Shown here piece after piece: positions 1-12,235 of a DNA stretch of 64,000 bases. The translations under genes were made by a program, and so were the position numbers. How positions within the stretch are numbered: position 1 is the first letter of the stretch; the number at the start of each line of letters is the position of its first letter. This DNA is from Chamaecrista fasciculata (Eukaryota; Streptophyta; Magnoliopsida; Fabales; Fabaceae): NCBI GenBank assembly GCA_003254925.1, contig QANZ01020236.1, positions 62,001-126,000 of the forward strand, given 5' to 3'. A model generated the notes under the pieces. That model was not told the origin of the DNA, made no database searches, and worked only from the letters and a program-made list of their open reading frames with translations.

Positions 1-232
1 CTCCTCATCTTTTTTTCATTTATCAAAAAAAGAAAGAGAAAGCAACTTTAGTCTTAAAAAAATAGAATTCTCCTCATTAACTTGTGCGGTTTGCTATAAT
101 ACTTGTGCTTTTCATATAACAAGTAATAATATAAGTGTGACCTAATAGTTTTAAATCAAGTGGTGAGACTTTAAATCTCACATTAGGATTTAGGACATAA
201 AAAGCATTTTATGACTAGCTTTTATTCTTAAT
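1..232. other. AT-rich intergenic sequence
   Basis: I see no gene, RNA or clear element end here. It ends at the target-site flank of the hAT-like element that follows. Confidence 0.5.
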
Positions 233-853
233 TAGGGATGACAACAGATAGGGTATCTAGTGATTTTGTCACTATCCGTATCTGTACATTCTATGCAATA
301 TTCGTACCCTATCCGTAGCCGATAAATAAATATCCGTATCCGCACCCTATTCGATATCCGGTATCCGACGGGTACCCGAAATATCCGAAAAAAATATGGA
401 TATAGGATAGGGTATCCTATTTTATAAATCAGATATAACGGATAACCGATATCCATTATCCACAAACTAATATAAATAAATTAAATTTGTTATTTATATG
501 TTTTAAATTTATTTTTTAATATAAAAAAATTAAATATAATATAACTAAAAAATGATTATATAAAAATATGTATAAATATAATTAATTAAATTTAAATAAA
601 TATATATAAAATATTAAATTGAGTGTAAAATATAAATTAAATAAGTAATAGGGTATCAGATATCGGGTACCCTAACCATCTGTTCATTTCAGACGGATAT
701 AGGGTATCCGAGGCAATATCTGTATCCGCACAATATCCAAAAAACATCTAATTTTCACTATCTGTATCCTATTCGATATTCGACGGATATCGGATAGCTT
801 TTTCGGACGGATACGGGTGGGTACCCTAAGTATCTTAAAAAATTGCATCCCTA
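233..853. mobile_element. non-autonomous hAT-like element (621 bp)
   Basis: The left end reads TAGGGATGACAA and the right end TTGCATCCCTA, an imperfect terminal inverted repeat of the type common in plant hAT elements. Inner sequence is built from repeated GGGTATCC/GGATACCC-like words in both orientations. The flanking 8-mers TTCTTAAT (225-232) and TCCTTAAC (854-861) agree at 6 of 8 positions, as expected for an old 8-bp target duplication. There is no transposase coding sequence. The short ORF at 232-465 is only the inverted repeat words read through. Confidence 0.75.
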
Positions 854-939
854 TCCTTAACTGAAAGACTTATGATGAGATAAGTAGTTATTGTGATTTA
901 CAATATGTACTGACTTAGACTAAACAACAGTTATCAAGG

Positions 940-1860
940 TCATTATTTTTGGCTTATTAAATGTAATAAGGAAAAAACTTATATGTATTTGTTCGGTCCT
1001 TTTTGTAAATAAATAAAAGTTTTGGACTATTTTTTATAAATATATAAACTTTTGAGGAATCTAAAATAAAGTGATAACTTAAGTCCATAAAGTCATAAAA
1101 TTAAATTGAACAAAAATAGTCCCAAAAGAAAAAGATTAAAAAAGGTAGGAGAAATCATTTAAAAATAAAGTAAATATATAAATATAAAAAAATAAATGAT
1201 AATAATAAAATACTAAAAAACAAAATATAAAAAATAGTAAATAAAAATAAATGAAATAAATGATGGAATTGAGAGTTTGATTTAAAGTGGAATTTTACTC
1301 AAAATCAGATCAAATCTTTTTAATATATTGGAATCTTACTTCAATTTCAAATTAAAATGAGAGTCCTAGAGGGTTAAGTCACTTTTTAAAATCAAACTTA
1401 AATAATAAAACTAAAGATTTGATTCACTTAGATCTCTATTCTTCATCTAAAAATAGAGGGCATGGTGGATCACCAAAAGGGGAAGAGAACACCCTTCTGA
1501 ATTTTAAATCTCTAAATTTCTCAAGATAGTTTTATTCCTATCTCTCGTTTCTATATTCCGCAATCTTTCTTTCTTTCTCTTCTTCATCTTCATCTCAATT
1601 ATTGGGTAGATTTACATCCTAATAGAACTAGATAACACAATTATTTCAGAAATGTGACTGTTCTGTATTTTCGTATTATCTCCTGTACTTTCCAACAATT
1701 ATGTTTTGGTCCCAAAATATTTTCTTATAATTTTCGTTTTATTCCTTGGGTATTATGGATCCAGGGATGTATTTGTAAAATTTCAAATTTATTAAGGGTC
1801 AATCTGTAATTTTTTGTGAAAAGATCATTGTTTTCCTCTTCTTGGGCGTTGATGACGTGA
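940..1860 (+). repeat. direct repeat A, left copy (degenerate LTR-like)
   Basis: This stretch matches 12650-13548 in the same orientation with moderate divergence. Shared landmarks are the 'gaattgagagtt' block, a 'taagtcactttttaaaa' block, the 'agatctc.attcttcatct' block followed by a TATA-like box and 'atagaggg', and the 'tctctaaatttctcaag' block. Here the TATA box has decayed to CTAAAAATAG, while the right copy keeps CTATAAATAG. A promoter inside a long direct repeat is typical of LTRs, but I could not fix the ends or find a primer-binding site for it, so the LTR identity is inferred. Confidence 0.5.
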
Positions 1861-1874
1861 TATATGTATGTTAG

Positions 1875-2425
1875 TAGACCTGATTGCGGGTCAGGCTCAC
1901 TAAAATATGGGATGGGCTTTAGGGGTAATAACACTTAAAAAGTAGGTCCGAGCCCTTTTTATTCGGGCCAGGATCGGTCTGTTTTTATCCAGGCTCATTT
2001 TTTTTTATTTTTTAAAATTATATAATCAATTAATTAAATATTATATATAATAGATATTGTATTTTATGAAATAGAAAATATTTTATTATATAAAATAATA
2101 ATTGCATACAATATAATATATACAATTATCCTATTTTTATTAACTCATATTGTCCTATAAATTTTATATATTATATATATAATATATATTATTAACAATA
2201 TTACTTTGTAATATAATAATATAGATATACATTTTATAATATATTATATTTAAAATTATAAAATATATACATATTATTTGGGCTCGGGCTTTCGGGACAG
2301 ACTTGAACAGAAGCCCGTGCCCGGTCCGGATAATATTCGGGATCTTTTTTGTTCAAACTTTTATTTTGTGCTCATATTGCATTTTTATCGGGCCGGACAG
2401 GCTTTGAAACCCATGATCAGGTCTA
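1875..2425. mobile_element. non-autonomous hAT element with perfect target duplication (551 bp)
   Basis: Ends are TAGACCTGATTGCGGGT and ACCCATGATCAGGTCTA, an inverted repeat. The 8-bp direct duplication TATGTTAG at 1867-1874 and 2426-2433 is perfect, so both the borders and the hAT assignment are well supported. Subterminal regions are rich in GGGCTCGGG-like words and the core is almost pure AT. No coding capacity. The perfect duplication suggests it is younger than the repeat block around it. Confidence 0.9.
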
Positions 2426-2433
2426 TATGTTAG

Positions 2434-3239
2434 GTTTTCTACTGAGTGTCGGTTTTAATATATGTATATATACATATGTTTGTGTGTGCGTACATATGTA
2501 TACGTTTTAATATATATAGATATATATATTCTAATATCATGCGTGCGTGTATATATATATATAATTATGAATATATGTATATAGTATTTCATATATGTAT
2601 GTTCCGTGATTTATATGTATAATTTGGATTTCGTTTTCTCCTAATATTTTGATGTTTATATCAAGTAAAATTAGGAGATTAAAGATTTTTAGTTTATCTT
2701 GAGACTAATAATTTAGGTCAAGATGATTATCCCGTAGAGATATTGGAGAGTCTATGACACCGAATATCTTAAAATAATATTTAGACTTTTAGGTCCAATT
2801 TATTAGTCCAAATTAAATTTACCAAATTGGAGATAATTTGGTTGTCCATTTAATCTCCTAAAAAAATATAATAAATTTAAGGATAAAGCCTTATAATTTT
2901 TTTAAATAAATTAGAATATTTTAGTCAACTCCCTACAAGCAGAAAGATAAATTTTAAAGTAAAAAATATAATATTCCGGTTAAAGATTTAATCTTTTAGA
3001 TTATCAAAAAAAAAAAGAAGATTTAATCTTTTAGGATAAAGATAGATCTTTAAGTTAGAATATTATAACAAACTCTAACTACCTCCCAGTATATCAAATT
3101 TAGGTGGATAAAATAAAATAAAATAAAATAAAATAAAATATCTCTTTGTAAATATATATTTCTTAGAGAATCACTAATATGGCAGGTACACTTGGAGTCA
3201 AAGTACACATGTTCTTGTCATATTTTCTTGGGTGTTTAT
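2434..3239. other. AT-rich repeat-block sequence
   Basis: It contains a degenerate TATATG/TGTATA tract (about 2458-2600) and a short run of TAAAA units (about 3112-3140). I see no gene. It is probably the continuation of the old repeat block begun before 1860. Confidence 0.5.
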
Positions 3240-3870
3240 TAATAATTAATTTAATTATTATTTAAATGCCCTAACCCATCTTGCAGCCAAAATAAAGCGA
3301 GGATTCTCAAGTAAGTCTTCTAACCCCTCCAAATTATATCTTTTCGAAATACGTGGACTTTGATCCCTAAATAGGGTATGTAAGCCTTAGGTTCAAATAC
3401 CTGAGTCAAGCCCAATCTTTAAAAAATATTTATTTTATTTTTTTTTCTTTTATAACTTGTTGAAATCCAAATTTTATGATTTATTTATAAATTATTTGGG
3501 AATGCAACTTATTTACAAATGTTTGTTCATCTATCCTATGTCAATTATTAATAATAATTTATTTAAGGATAATTAGTTATAAATATTTTGTCCATTTAAT
3601 TTTAATTAATTATTTTTGGGTAACCATCTATGAAGGGTTTTTTAAGATGCCTAACACTTTCCTTAGAAACCAAATGTGCTCCGAACTCGTTTTTGGTTCA
3701 AAACTAGTTTTCTAATTATAAAGCCTTATCCACCATTTTTTTTCGTAATTATTTTCAAAATTTCTTTTTTATTAATTTTTCCAAATTTTTAATAAACTTT
3801 GGTGGCGACTCCTATTTTTAGTCATTAAAGACATTCTCCGCAATGTCGAGTGTGACATTCTCCGCCAAAC
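3240..3870 (+). repeat. dispersed repeat C, first copy
   Basis: Matches 8880-9148 plus 12236-12450 in the same orientation; the second copy is interrupted by a Mutator-type insertion. Shared landmarks are 'acgtggactttgatccct', 'acctgagtcaag', 'ttggtggcgactcct' and 'cattaaagacattctccgc'. This copy lacks the inverted left arm seen at 8620-8860. I suspect a gypsy-type (Tat/Ogre-like) retroelement origin because such words recur in those elements, but that is memory, not proof. Confidence 0.55.
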
Positions 3871-4950
3871 TGTCACACCTGGGAAAAGGTGCTTGCAGAG
3901 CGAGACTTTGTAAAGGAGGTGCTCGTTTTTGAGGTTCTGAGGGTACTCGTCAAATAAGACTTTAACTTGCACCATCTTCGCATGAAGATGGTCGAGGTGC
4001 TAATTTTCGAGGTTCTGGGGTACTCGTCAAACAAGACTTTAACTTGCCACATCTTCGCGTGAAGATGGTCGGGGTGTTCATTTTCAAGGTTTTAAGGGTA
4101 CTTATCTAATGAGACTTTGAAGGAGGAGGTGCCTGTTTTCGAGGTTCTGAGGGTACTCGTCAAACAAGATTTTAGCTTGCTTCATCTGCGCATGAAGATG
4201 GTAGGGTTGTTCATTTTCGAGGTTCTGAGGGTACTCGTCAAATGAGACTTTGAAGGAGGAGTTGCTCGTCTTCAAGGTTCTGAGGGTGCTCGTCAGAAGT
4301 GACTTTAACTTTCCCCTTCTTTGAATGAAGATGGTCGAAGTGTTCATTTTCGAGGTTCCGAGGGTATTCGTCAAATGAGACTTTAAAGTAGGACGTGCTC
4401 GTTTTCGAGGTTCTGAGGGTACTCGTCAAATGGGACTTTAACTTGCCCCATCTTTGAATGAAGATGGTCATAGTGTTCATTTTTTAGGTTTGAGGGTACT
4501 TGTCAATAGGTCTTTAACTTGCCCCATCTTCGAATGACGATGGTCGGAGTGTTCATTTTTTAGGTTCCGAACGTGGAGGTGCTCATTTTTGAGGTTTTGA
4601 GGGTACTCGTCAAACAGGTCTTTAACTTGCCTCATCTTCAATGAAGATGGTTGGGCTGTTCATAGAGTGAGGCTTTTAAGTTGACCCCAATTTCGAATGA
4701 AGACGGTCGGGTGCTCACGGAGTGAGGCTTTTAACTTTCCCCATCTTGAGAGAAGATTGTCGAGGTGCTCATAGAATGAGGCTTTATGAGGTACTTGAAG
4801 AATGATATTTTTAATTCGCCCCATCTTTGCATGAAGATGATTTGAGTGCTCACAGCATGAGGCTTTTAACTTGACCCCATCTTTGAATGAAGATAGTCAG
4901 ATTCTCACAGAGTGAGACTTTAAAGGTTCTTGCGGAACAAGGCTTTAGGT
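3871..4950. repeat. array of degenerate ~50-110 bp tandem repeats
   Basis: About a dozen irregular repeats share the words 'gaggttctgagggtactcgtc', 'gactttaacttgccccatctt' and 'gaatgaagatggtcg'. Divergence and unit-length variation increase to the right (after about 4680 the units shift to 'ctcacagagtgaggctttt'). Short open frames on the minus strand simply reflect the repeat and show no recognisable domain. It lies directly after repeat C; tandem arrays of this kind are known from 3' untranslated regions of Tat-lineage gypsy elements, which would fit, but no pol gene is visible. Confidence 0.75.
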
Positions 4951-7900
4951 GGTGATGTGGCTCAGATTCGTGTTCCACCAAAAAGAATTGCCCATCTTTG
5001 AGAAAGATGGTTTTCAAATAATGATATGCCCTTGATTAGGGGAAGGATTTGAAAGAATGCAATCAGGAAATTCCCCTAAAATTGCAGCACATAGTTGCTT
5101 AACTAGTGTCAATGTTGGCCTAGTCTTTGGTTATGAAATGAGATGTGACATTTCTCCATGGACAATAATAGGATGGCAGGGATTGGATGAGTCCCAAGAT
5201 GGTTTTAGTTTAAAAATTCATTTGTCACAAAATTTGATTGTTGAATGACAATCTCTCAATTTCGGTAAGATGAATAGCATTTAAGCTCATAGTGTGTGCT
5301 TGTGTTAGAAGGAAGAGATCTATTATATGAACAAATCTCTAAAAATTGGTAAAAGATGATTTTTGTGTTTCTTTATCTTTTTGTTTTTTCTCTATATGAA
5401 TGAGATATGAAAAATGTTTCGTGCGATGATTTTTTTTATTCAACTAAACATTCTACACTACTAAGCATATGCATGATGAGCTTCATAAGTATGTATGATT
5501 GTGATGGATGGATAATGGTAGTGTTAGAGGAACATGAGGTTGCCCTTGAATTTGGTGAGTGAAAAACAATTGGTGATCTCTTTCTGGTGGAATGCTTGAA
5601 AGGCTTGAAAGAACACGGCTCAACAAAGACTTTTGAGATCATTGGGTTTTGCCCCGATTTAAAGCTTAAGTTTATCGTAACTTAACAAGGACTTTGTAGG
5701 CTTATAACATGGCTTAAGGTGATAAGGTTCAAAAAGGTAAGAATGTAGGCTTAAAAGTATTGTACCCTTCCCTACTTCTGCTCCAATTTGTTCTTCTTTT
5801 CCTATTTCAATCAATTTTATACTAGAGTTCACTTAACAAGAGACGATCCTTTAGAGTTGTAATGTGTTTTGATGGACAAATCTGATGGGTTTTCAAAGAG
5901 AAGGATAAGTAGGCCCAAACATGAATGTTGCATTATAACGGGGATTTTTTTCTTTTTGAAAATCATGTAGCTCATGACTTTGCTTTGAAGCTTTGATTTT
6001 TTAGAGGTTTCCTCTTTGGCATTTTTGCTCATTATTGTGTATTGTCTTTGACAATCTTTGTCTCCTTTTGTTTGCCCCACCTATCCGTTTAACGGTCTAG
6101 GCGAAAACTAATTTTTGTCATTTTTGAAAGAGCGCATTTTTTTGTAACATGAGTTACTTTTGCATGGAAATCCTCGTTATTCCAAAGGGATAATTTTTTG
6201 TTGGGATTTTTGAAAAACTTTGATTAGCTCAAAGGGTTTAACAATGTTCAAAAAATTTGTATGGGATAAATGAAGAAAAATTGATTTTTTCTTGTCATTT
6301 GAATTTCTAGCATAAAGATGTTGAAAGATTATCCATCCCCGATATAATTGTTGATTTTTTTTCCCAAGAAACTTAGTCCTGGCTCAAGATAGGTAATTAG
6401 GGAAAATCTCCATGATATTTGGAAAAACGAAAATGCCTTGCATCATTGGTACAACTTTGTTTGTATGATTATCTTTGTAGTGGACACATGTCCTTTCAAT
6501 GGGCTTTTTGTGAAGTGAACTTTTTTTTTTATTTCTTTTTGCTTATCTTTTTCGTTTTTTTTGAAAAGTGAGATACTCAAAAACTCATTGTCATGTATAT
6601 TCAAAGTATTACATTGTTAAACCATGAGTTAAGGTCATCGCATGCGACAAGAGTCTTAGGAATTCAGATTCCTAAGAAGCAAGAAAAGAATTGAAGTTGA
6701 TTAGATGGAAAATGAGAGAAAGCTAGTGAAAATGGTGTGCACAAAAATCTTATTCATTCTTATTGTAGTTCAACAATCAAACATAGTTTAAAAATAAACA
6801 TCATGGGCCATCTGGTTTCTATGGCGTCATGCTTTTGCCACTAGTCAAAGCAACCATTCAAATTTGAATTTTTTTTTAAAAAAGTGAATGACATGTTTAT
6901 TTTGGAAAATGATTTCGTTTGGGCTCCTTATTTTTGAAAGACTTTTATATCATTGTTTGAAAAACAAGTGGTAACCCAAACCTTGTTTAAAAAATGTCAT
7001 AAAAAAAACATTTTCGAAACATTTTTTTTTTGCGGGTCAGGTTACACATGGAAGGGTCAACCTACTCATAGCAATAGTTTTTTTTTTAAGGAATTTATTT
7101 TTTAGAAAACGAACATTGGTATGGTTACTTTAGCATTTGGGTGAATGATATACATGCAGAACTTTTATATTCTTCGTGTGAACATAAGTTCAACTGGAAG
7201 ATCAAGATTGACTATTTGATGGTGGAAGGTTCGCTTCTTACTATCGATATTGTGATTTTAATTTTTTTGAAAAACATTTAATTCTTGATAAGAAGACTAT
7301 TACTAGGAGCTGCCCCCTAGTAATATTATTGTCTAAATATGATACCATACTTTCCTATTGGCCAAAGTAATATGAAATAAAGTAAATAAATTTCCTTGAT
7401 GAGGAGTCATCTATTTATTTTTCAAAGATATTTTGGGCTTTTTTTTAGAAAAAAAAATTATTTTTTCTAAAACAATAACCCAAGCCCCTTTTGCGTTAAA
7501 AAGCATGATTCCCCAATAAACGAAAATATCTAGAGTGGATCATGAATATGTTTAAAATTATTTTGAGGGATGAGTTTATTTTGGAGAAGATTACTTTGTG
7601 AAAAATCTCCCTTTTTTTAATAAAAATATATTTATTTTTGGAAAGACCATTTTAGGAAATCACTTATGAGAAACCTCTTTTAGAAATGAGTTTATTCTTA
7701 AAAAAAGAAAAATCTCCCTTTTTTAAATAAAAATATATTTATTTTTGGAAAGACCATTTTAGGAAATCACTTATGAGAAACCTCTTTTAGAAATGAGTTT
7801 ATTCTTAAAAAAAGCGAATTAAAACAAGTTCATAAAAATTCATTTTAGAGAGTGAGAAAAAAAATGTCAAGAGATGACAACATTTTCACAAAAGGTTCCC

Positions 7901-8619
7901 TTTTGAGGGAGATACGCAAAGAATGATTTTTTAAAATTCTTTCATTTTTGAAAAAGATTCTCATGATAAAGTAGCATGCTATGTAAGAAAAGTTTGCCCT
8001 CATATGTCCTAATAAGGTAAGCTCCTTAAAGTTCATTACTATAGGTCATCCTTAAAGTTCATTAATATAGGTCATCCATAAGTCGATTATGTGCAGCTTG
8101 GTGGGTCTAAATATCCTAAAAAGGTCAAAGGTCCCTTAATTGCTCCCACTTTTTACGGTGAGAACACCATTACACATACCCTCCGACATGGAGGATATCC
8201 TCTCATTGGTCAGGTCCATGCAACAGGTAACAATCCAATTAAAATTCGTAGGATCGACCTCGGGAGAAGCCTAGTCTCACAGAGAAGTCCCATAGGATCT
8301 CTTCTAGCTTATGGCGAATGAACCCCGGGTATCAGGGCAAGTTTGTGAGGTAATATTGTGTTAGTGCATATGTGTGAGTAGAGCGCAATCCGAAGATTCT
8401 ACCCTTTCCCCATTCACAAAAGTGGATAACCTGCAAAAGAAACACAACATATATAGGTCATCTGTCCTAAGGTAGTGTTACCTAAGGTGTCTCTAGTTCA
8501 ATTATGCTTTTGATTTTGCTTATTGAAAGGATAATTAAAAATAAATATGAAGGCCATATATTTTAAAAATAATTATTTTGATTATGGGCTTGACTCTCAA
8601 ATTATTCTCTGTGGAGTCG
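4951..8619. other. degenerate repeat-derived interval without intact gene
   Basis: AT-rich sequence with many homopolymer runs and only short open frames (under 90 codons), none with a domain that I recognise. The segment at about 8090-8460 is less AT-rich ('gtcaggtccatgcaacagg', 'ggatcgacctcgggag') and looks like retroelement-derived non-coding sequence. A recent 107-bp tandem duplication at 7601-7814 is listed separately. Confidence 0.5.
7601..7814. repeat. tandem duplication, 2 x 107 bp
   Basis: Units 7601-7707 and 7708-7814 are almost identical, differing by about one base in the T/A run near the start. Both begin AAAAATCTCCC and end with AAAAAAAG. High identity inside strongly decayed surroundings points to a recent local duplication or an assembly artefact. 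Confidence 0.9.
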
Positions 8620-9148
8620 CCAAACTATCACGCCCGACATTACGAAGAATGTCTTTAATGACTTAAAATAGGAGTCGCCACCAAATTTTATAAAAAATTT
8701 GGAAAAATTAATTTTCAAAAAATATAGAAAAAAAATGGCGGATAAGGCAATTTAGAAATCAACTGGTTTGAACCAAAGACAAGTTCGGGAGCACATTTGA
8801 TTTTTAAGGAAGGTATTAGGCACCCTAGAAAACCCTTATAATTATAAGGTTACCCCAAAATAATTATTAAAACTAAATTACCAAATTATTTCTGAACTAC
8901 GTGGACTTTGATCCCTAGCCAGGGTACGTAGGCCTTAGGTTCATATACCTGAGTCAAGTCCAATATTTAAAAAATATTTATTTTCTTTTTCTTTTATAAA
9001 TTGCTGAAATCCGACTTTTATAATTTATTCATAAATTGGTTGGTAATGCAATTTATTTACAAATATTTGTTCATCTATTCTTGTCAATTATTATTTAATT
9101 ATTTATTTACGGATAACTAATCATAAATATTTTGGCTATTTAATTTAA
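8620..9148. repeat. dispersed repeat C, second copy, left part (inverted arm plus core)
   Basis: The left arm (about 8620-8860) is the reverse complement of 12236-12445: 'cgcccgacattacgaagaatg' against 'cattctccgcaatgttgggcg', and 'aggagtcgccaccaa' against 'ttggtggcgactcct'. The core (8880-9148) is the direct counterpart of 3340-3610. With the Mutator-type insertion at 9149-12226 removed, the two parts join into one palindromic unit of about 0.75 kb. Confidence 0.7.
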
Positions 9149-12100
9149 GGCCAAAGTCCTATTTTGGTCCTCCAGTTATGCTCAAAGTTCCAAATTGGTC
9201 CCCCAGTTATTTTTTGTTTCATATTGGTCCCCCAGTTATGCAAAATTTGACAAAATGGGCCCTCTAACAGTTTCCATCCATTTTTCCGTTAAAAAAAGAT
9301 AAAATTGATTTTTAACTCCTAAAAATTTAAATTTTTTGCATTAAGGACCTTTTTCTCTATAATAGAACCAAAATGTAATAAAAAAGAAATAACTGGGGGG
9401 GTTTTACACAAAAATGACAATTTCTCTCCCTCACTCACTCTCCCTCCGACGCTTGAGATCTGGAAATCAGAAAGCAAATCGGCAAATCACAATAGATAGA
9501 TATACTCCCTCAAGAACCAGAAAAATCAGAAAGCAAATCGGCAAACCAAGAAAATGCCGTCAAACCTCCGCCACTGAAATTTCGAACCTGCTCTGTTCGA
9601 GAATCAGCACCGGAATCAACTCAGTCACGCAAAACGTCTCCTCCGTTCGCAACCAATAGTTGGAGATTGTGCCCTAGGGCCAATCAAATTTTGTATATGT
9701 TTTGAACATATGGATTAATTTATAGAGATAAATTAATATTGTTATCATATTATTAGCATGTTTACTATGATAGAATCCTTGATTAATTATGTGATGGTTA
9801 ATCTAAATTAGTCCCTGGTCGATTGTTTTCGTGGGAGCGAAAAATGAACTAAGACCAGCATGACCTCGGTGCATAGAGATACATGCACTAGATGCTTGAA
9901 CGAGAGTCATGGTGCAATTATGTAAAGGGTTACAAGTTGCTGGACTGACCCGGAGAGTCCTGCATGGGTTTAGTCATCAGCTTGCCTCTCCTGTACACCT
10001 GTCACGACACCTTAGACCTGAGGTCATCATTATTCCGGCGTTGCAGTTGTCAGACTTTGGCCTAGTCTAACGTTGCCCGTAGCAGGGTAGCCATAAGGGC
10101 TAGGTACGGGTTTGGTTGATTGCCGTGCTGAGGAATGTGGATTGGCCAAAATGGGATTTTTGTCCCTCATTAAATGAGAGATATCTAACTGGCGCCCTCG
10201 ATGAGTCTGTCCAAGGAAAAGAGTGCCCACTCAGTATATTGGGACTTACTCAAGAAGATCGAGAAAGTTGTGGTTTGGATTATGGATGACTTTCCTGTGC
10301 CTAATCCATGACCAAGATATCGTAGGACAATAGGGTCTATGACAAGGAGGTACTAAGGTTAAGTCGGTTTTGGTAAAAACGATAACTCACGTGTTTTGGG
10401 TAGTTGTGATGGCTTGCTAGAGTCCGCTCACAACTTGTAAGTCATAGAGATGGCTTGCTGCCAACTTCACGTGAGGCCTGTTGGGTCACACATGAGCAGG
10501 ATCTTAAAGGGACACGAATTAGGGTTAATTCGTGGGTCACTCCGGTGACACAATTTAAGACATAGCAAAATGTCTGGGACATTAAGTCTTGTCTTAAATA
10601 ATCTACAGTTGTGATATATTTAAATTTGTAGGACAAGTTTAAATATAATAATTGTTAAATAGTTAATAGGGATTAATCTATTTACAATTATAATATTAGG
10701 GAATAATAAATCAGATAAGGTTCCTAAAAGTTAGGAGATTATTGATTTATTAAATTCTCCAATATTGTTTTGAGGGTGGCGCCTCTTTGGTGATTTTATT
10801 AATAAAATTGTTTTATTAATTTAAGTCATGAGTTTGAATTCAAAAGATTTGATCTAGATATCAAAAGATTTGAATCAAAGATATTGGGGTGATATCTTAA
10901 CTCAAAATCTTTGGAAGATTGTGATTTCCTAATTGTTAGGAATGTTTTTGATTTATAAAATTCCATAGAATTTTGGGGAGGATGGCGCATTGCATCTTGT
11001 GGGACCAAGGGAAGATTTGATCTTCCATTTGATTCTCCAAGATTGCAATTTGAATTTGAATTGAAATATTAAGCAATATTTTAATTAGAAATTCAAGTCC
11101 TAAAATTATGAAATTATTGTAATCTCATGATTTTAGGATTATTAAAATTCCCAAAATTGTAATTAAAAGGCAAAGGGAAAGTCGCCTAGCTCCAACCCTA
11201 GCTCATTTTAGAAGAGAGAAAATTTTTGGCTCCCTAGAGTTTAGAGAGAGGAAAAATCGAGTTGGCCTAAGTGTTAGGGAATTCGATTTGCACCACCAAA
11301 AATTAGGGTTTTGAGAGAAGAGGAAAAACAAGAAAGAGTTCTTGCCCCTCTCTTCTCCCTTGCGCCACCTTTGCTTCTTGATTCAAGAAAGAGTTCTTGA
11401 ATTCAAACACCGTAGATTGGGTCCCTGGTTCTTTTGGAGAAAAGAACAGAAGGCTAGCACCTTGGTACCCGACAAACTGCTCGTGTGGATCACTGGCGGA
11501 GGAAGGACGCTGCGAGTGGACTTCTAGGACACGCCCTGTACAACCAAACCGATTGGAACTCGTGAGGTATACCACTATCTTAACAGGTTTTAAATTCAAC
11601 TAGCGGATCCGTTCGGGAAATCTTGGGCTAGGCGCATAAAATTTTAATTTTATATTCTGCTTCCGCTGCGTTCTTGCGCCTGGACTTCCCAACACCCAGC
11701 GCCTCCGTCATTGCTCCGCCAGAAAACCTCCACGGAAACCGTCGACCAGATCTGTGCAATCACCGGCGACGAACACCCCTGACGACGCGATCTCCTGCCC
11801 GCAAATGACTCACACGCGATTTTGTCTTCTGCCGTCGAGATCTATCACCGTCGAAGTGTCACCTGCACACCCTCTCGTCGTCGACCTCTGTTTGTGAAAA
11901 CACACTGTCGTTGGTGAACAGTGGTGCTGGGAGGGAGGGAGAGAAAGGGAGAAGTTGTCATTTTTGTGAAAACCCCTTAGATATTTCTTCTTTCTGACAT
12001 TTTAGTTCTATTATAGAGAAAAATGTCCTTAATGCAAAAAATTTAAACTTTTAGGAGTTAAAATGTAATTTTGTCTTTTTTTCTAACGGAAAAATGGATG

Positions 12101-12226
12101 AAAAACGTTAGAGGGACCAACTTTGTCAAATTTTGCATAACTGGGGGACCAATATGGAACAAAAAATAACTGGGGACCAATTTGGAACACTGAGCATAAC
12201 CGGGGGACCAAAATAGGACTTTGGCC
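9149..12226. mobile_element. Mutator-type element (MULE) with long inverted repeats, carrying GC-rich cargo and a nested solo LTR
   Basis: The left end GGCCAAAGTCCTATTTTGG is mirrored at the right end as a terminal inverted repeat of roughly 230-300 bp. A perfect 9-bp target duplication TTAATTTAA flanks it (9140-9148 and 12227-12235), the signature length for Mutator elements. Removing the solo LTR leaves about 1.04 kb. Its interior (9450-9656 and 11695-11930) is much more GC-rich than the flanks and reads like captured plant exon or 5'UTR sequence (many CCGCC, TCCGTC and CGTCG words), but no transposase is present and I do not recognise a donor protein. It is a Pack-MULE candidate. Confidence 0.88.
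9657..11694 (+). mobile_element. solo LTR, about 2.04 kb, nested in the MULE
   Basis: It begins near TAGTTGGAGATTGTGCCC and ends CTTCCCAACA, and aligns along its whole length with 17133-19439. Shared landmarks are 'agcatgacctcggtgcatag', 'gacccggagagtcctgcatg', 'tgataactcacgtgttttgg' style blocks and 'gtgtggatcac.ggcggagg'. There is no internal retrotransposon region, so it is a solo LTR left by recombination. I could not find a clean 5-bp target duplication (ACCAA against CCCAG). The promoter and R region probably lie around 11160-11590. Copia or gypsy membership is not decided by the LTR alone. Confidence 0.8.
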
Positions 12227-12235
12227 TTAATTTAA

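Noticed and set aside
4102-4480. Two overlapping minus-strand open frames with repeated SFDEYPQNLEN-like words
   Set aside because: They are the tandem DNA repeat read through in two different frames; no evidence of selection on protein.
3871-4950. Regular-looking repeats considered as a CRISPR array
   Set aside because: The DNA is eukaryotic, and repeat and spacer lengths are irregular with no constant repeat.
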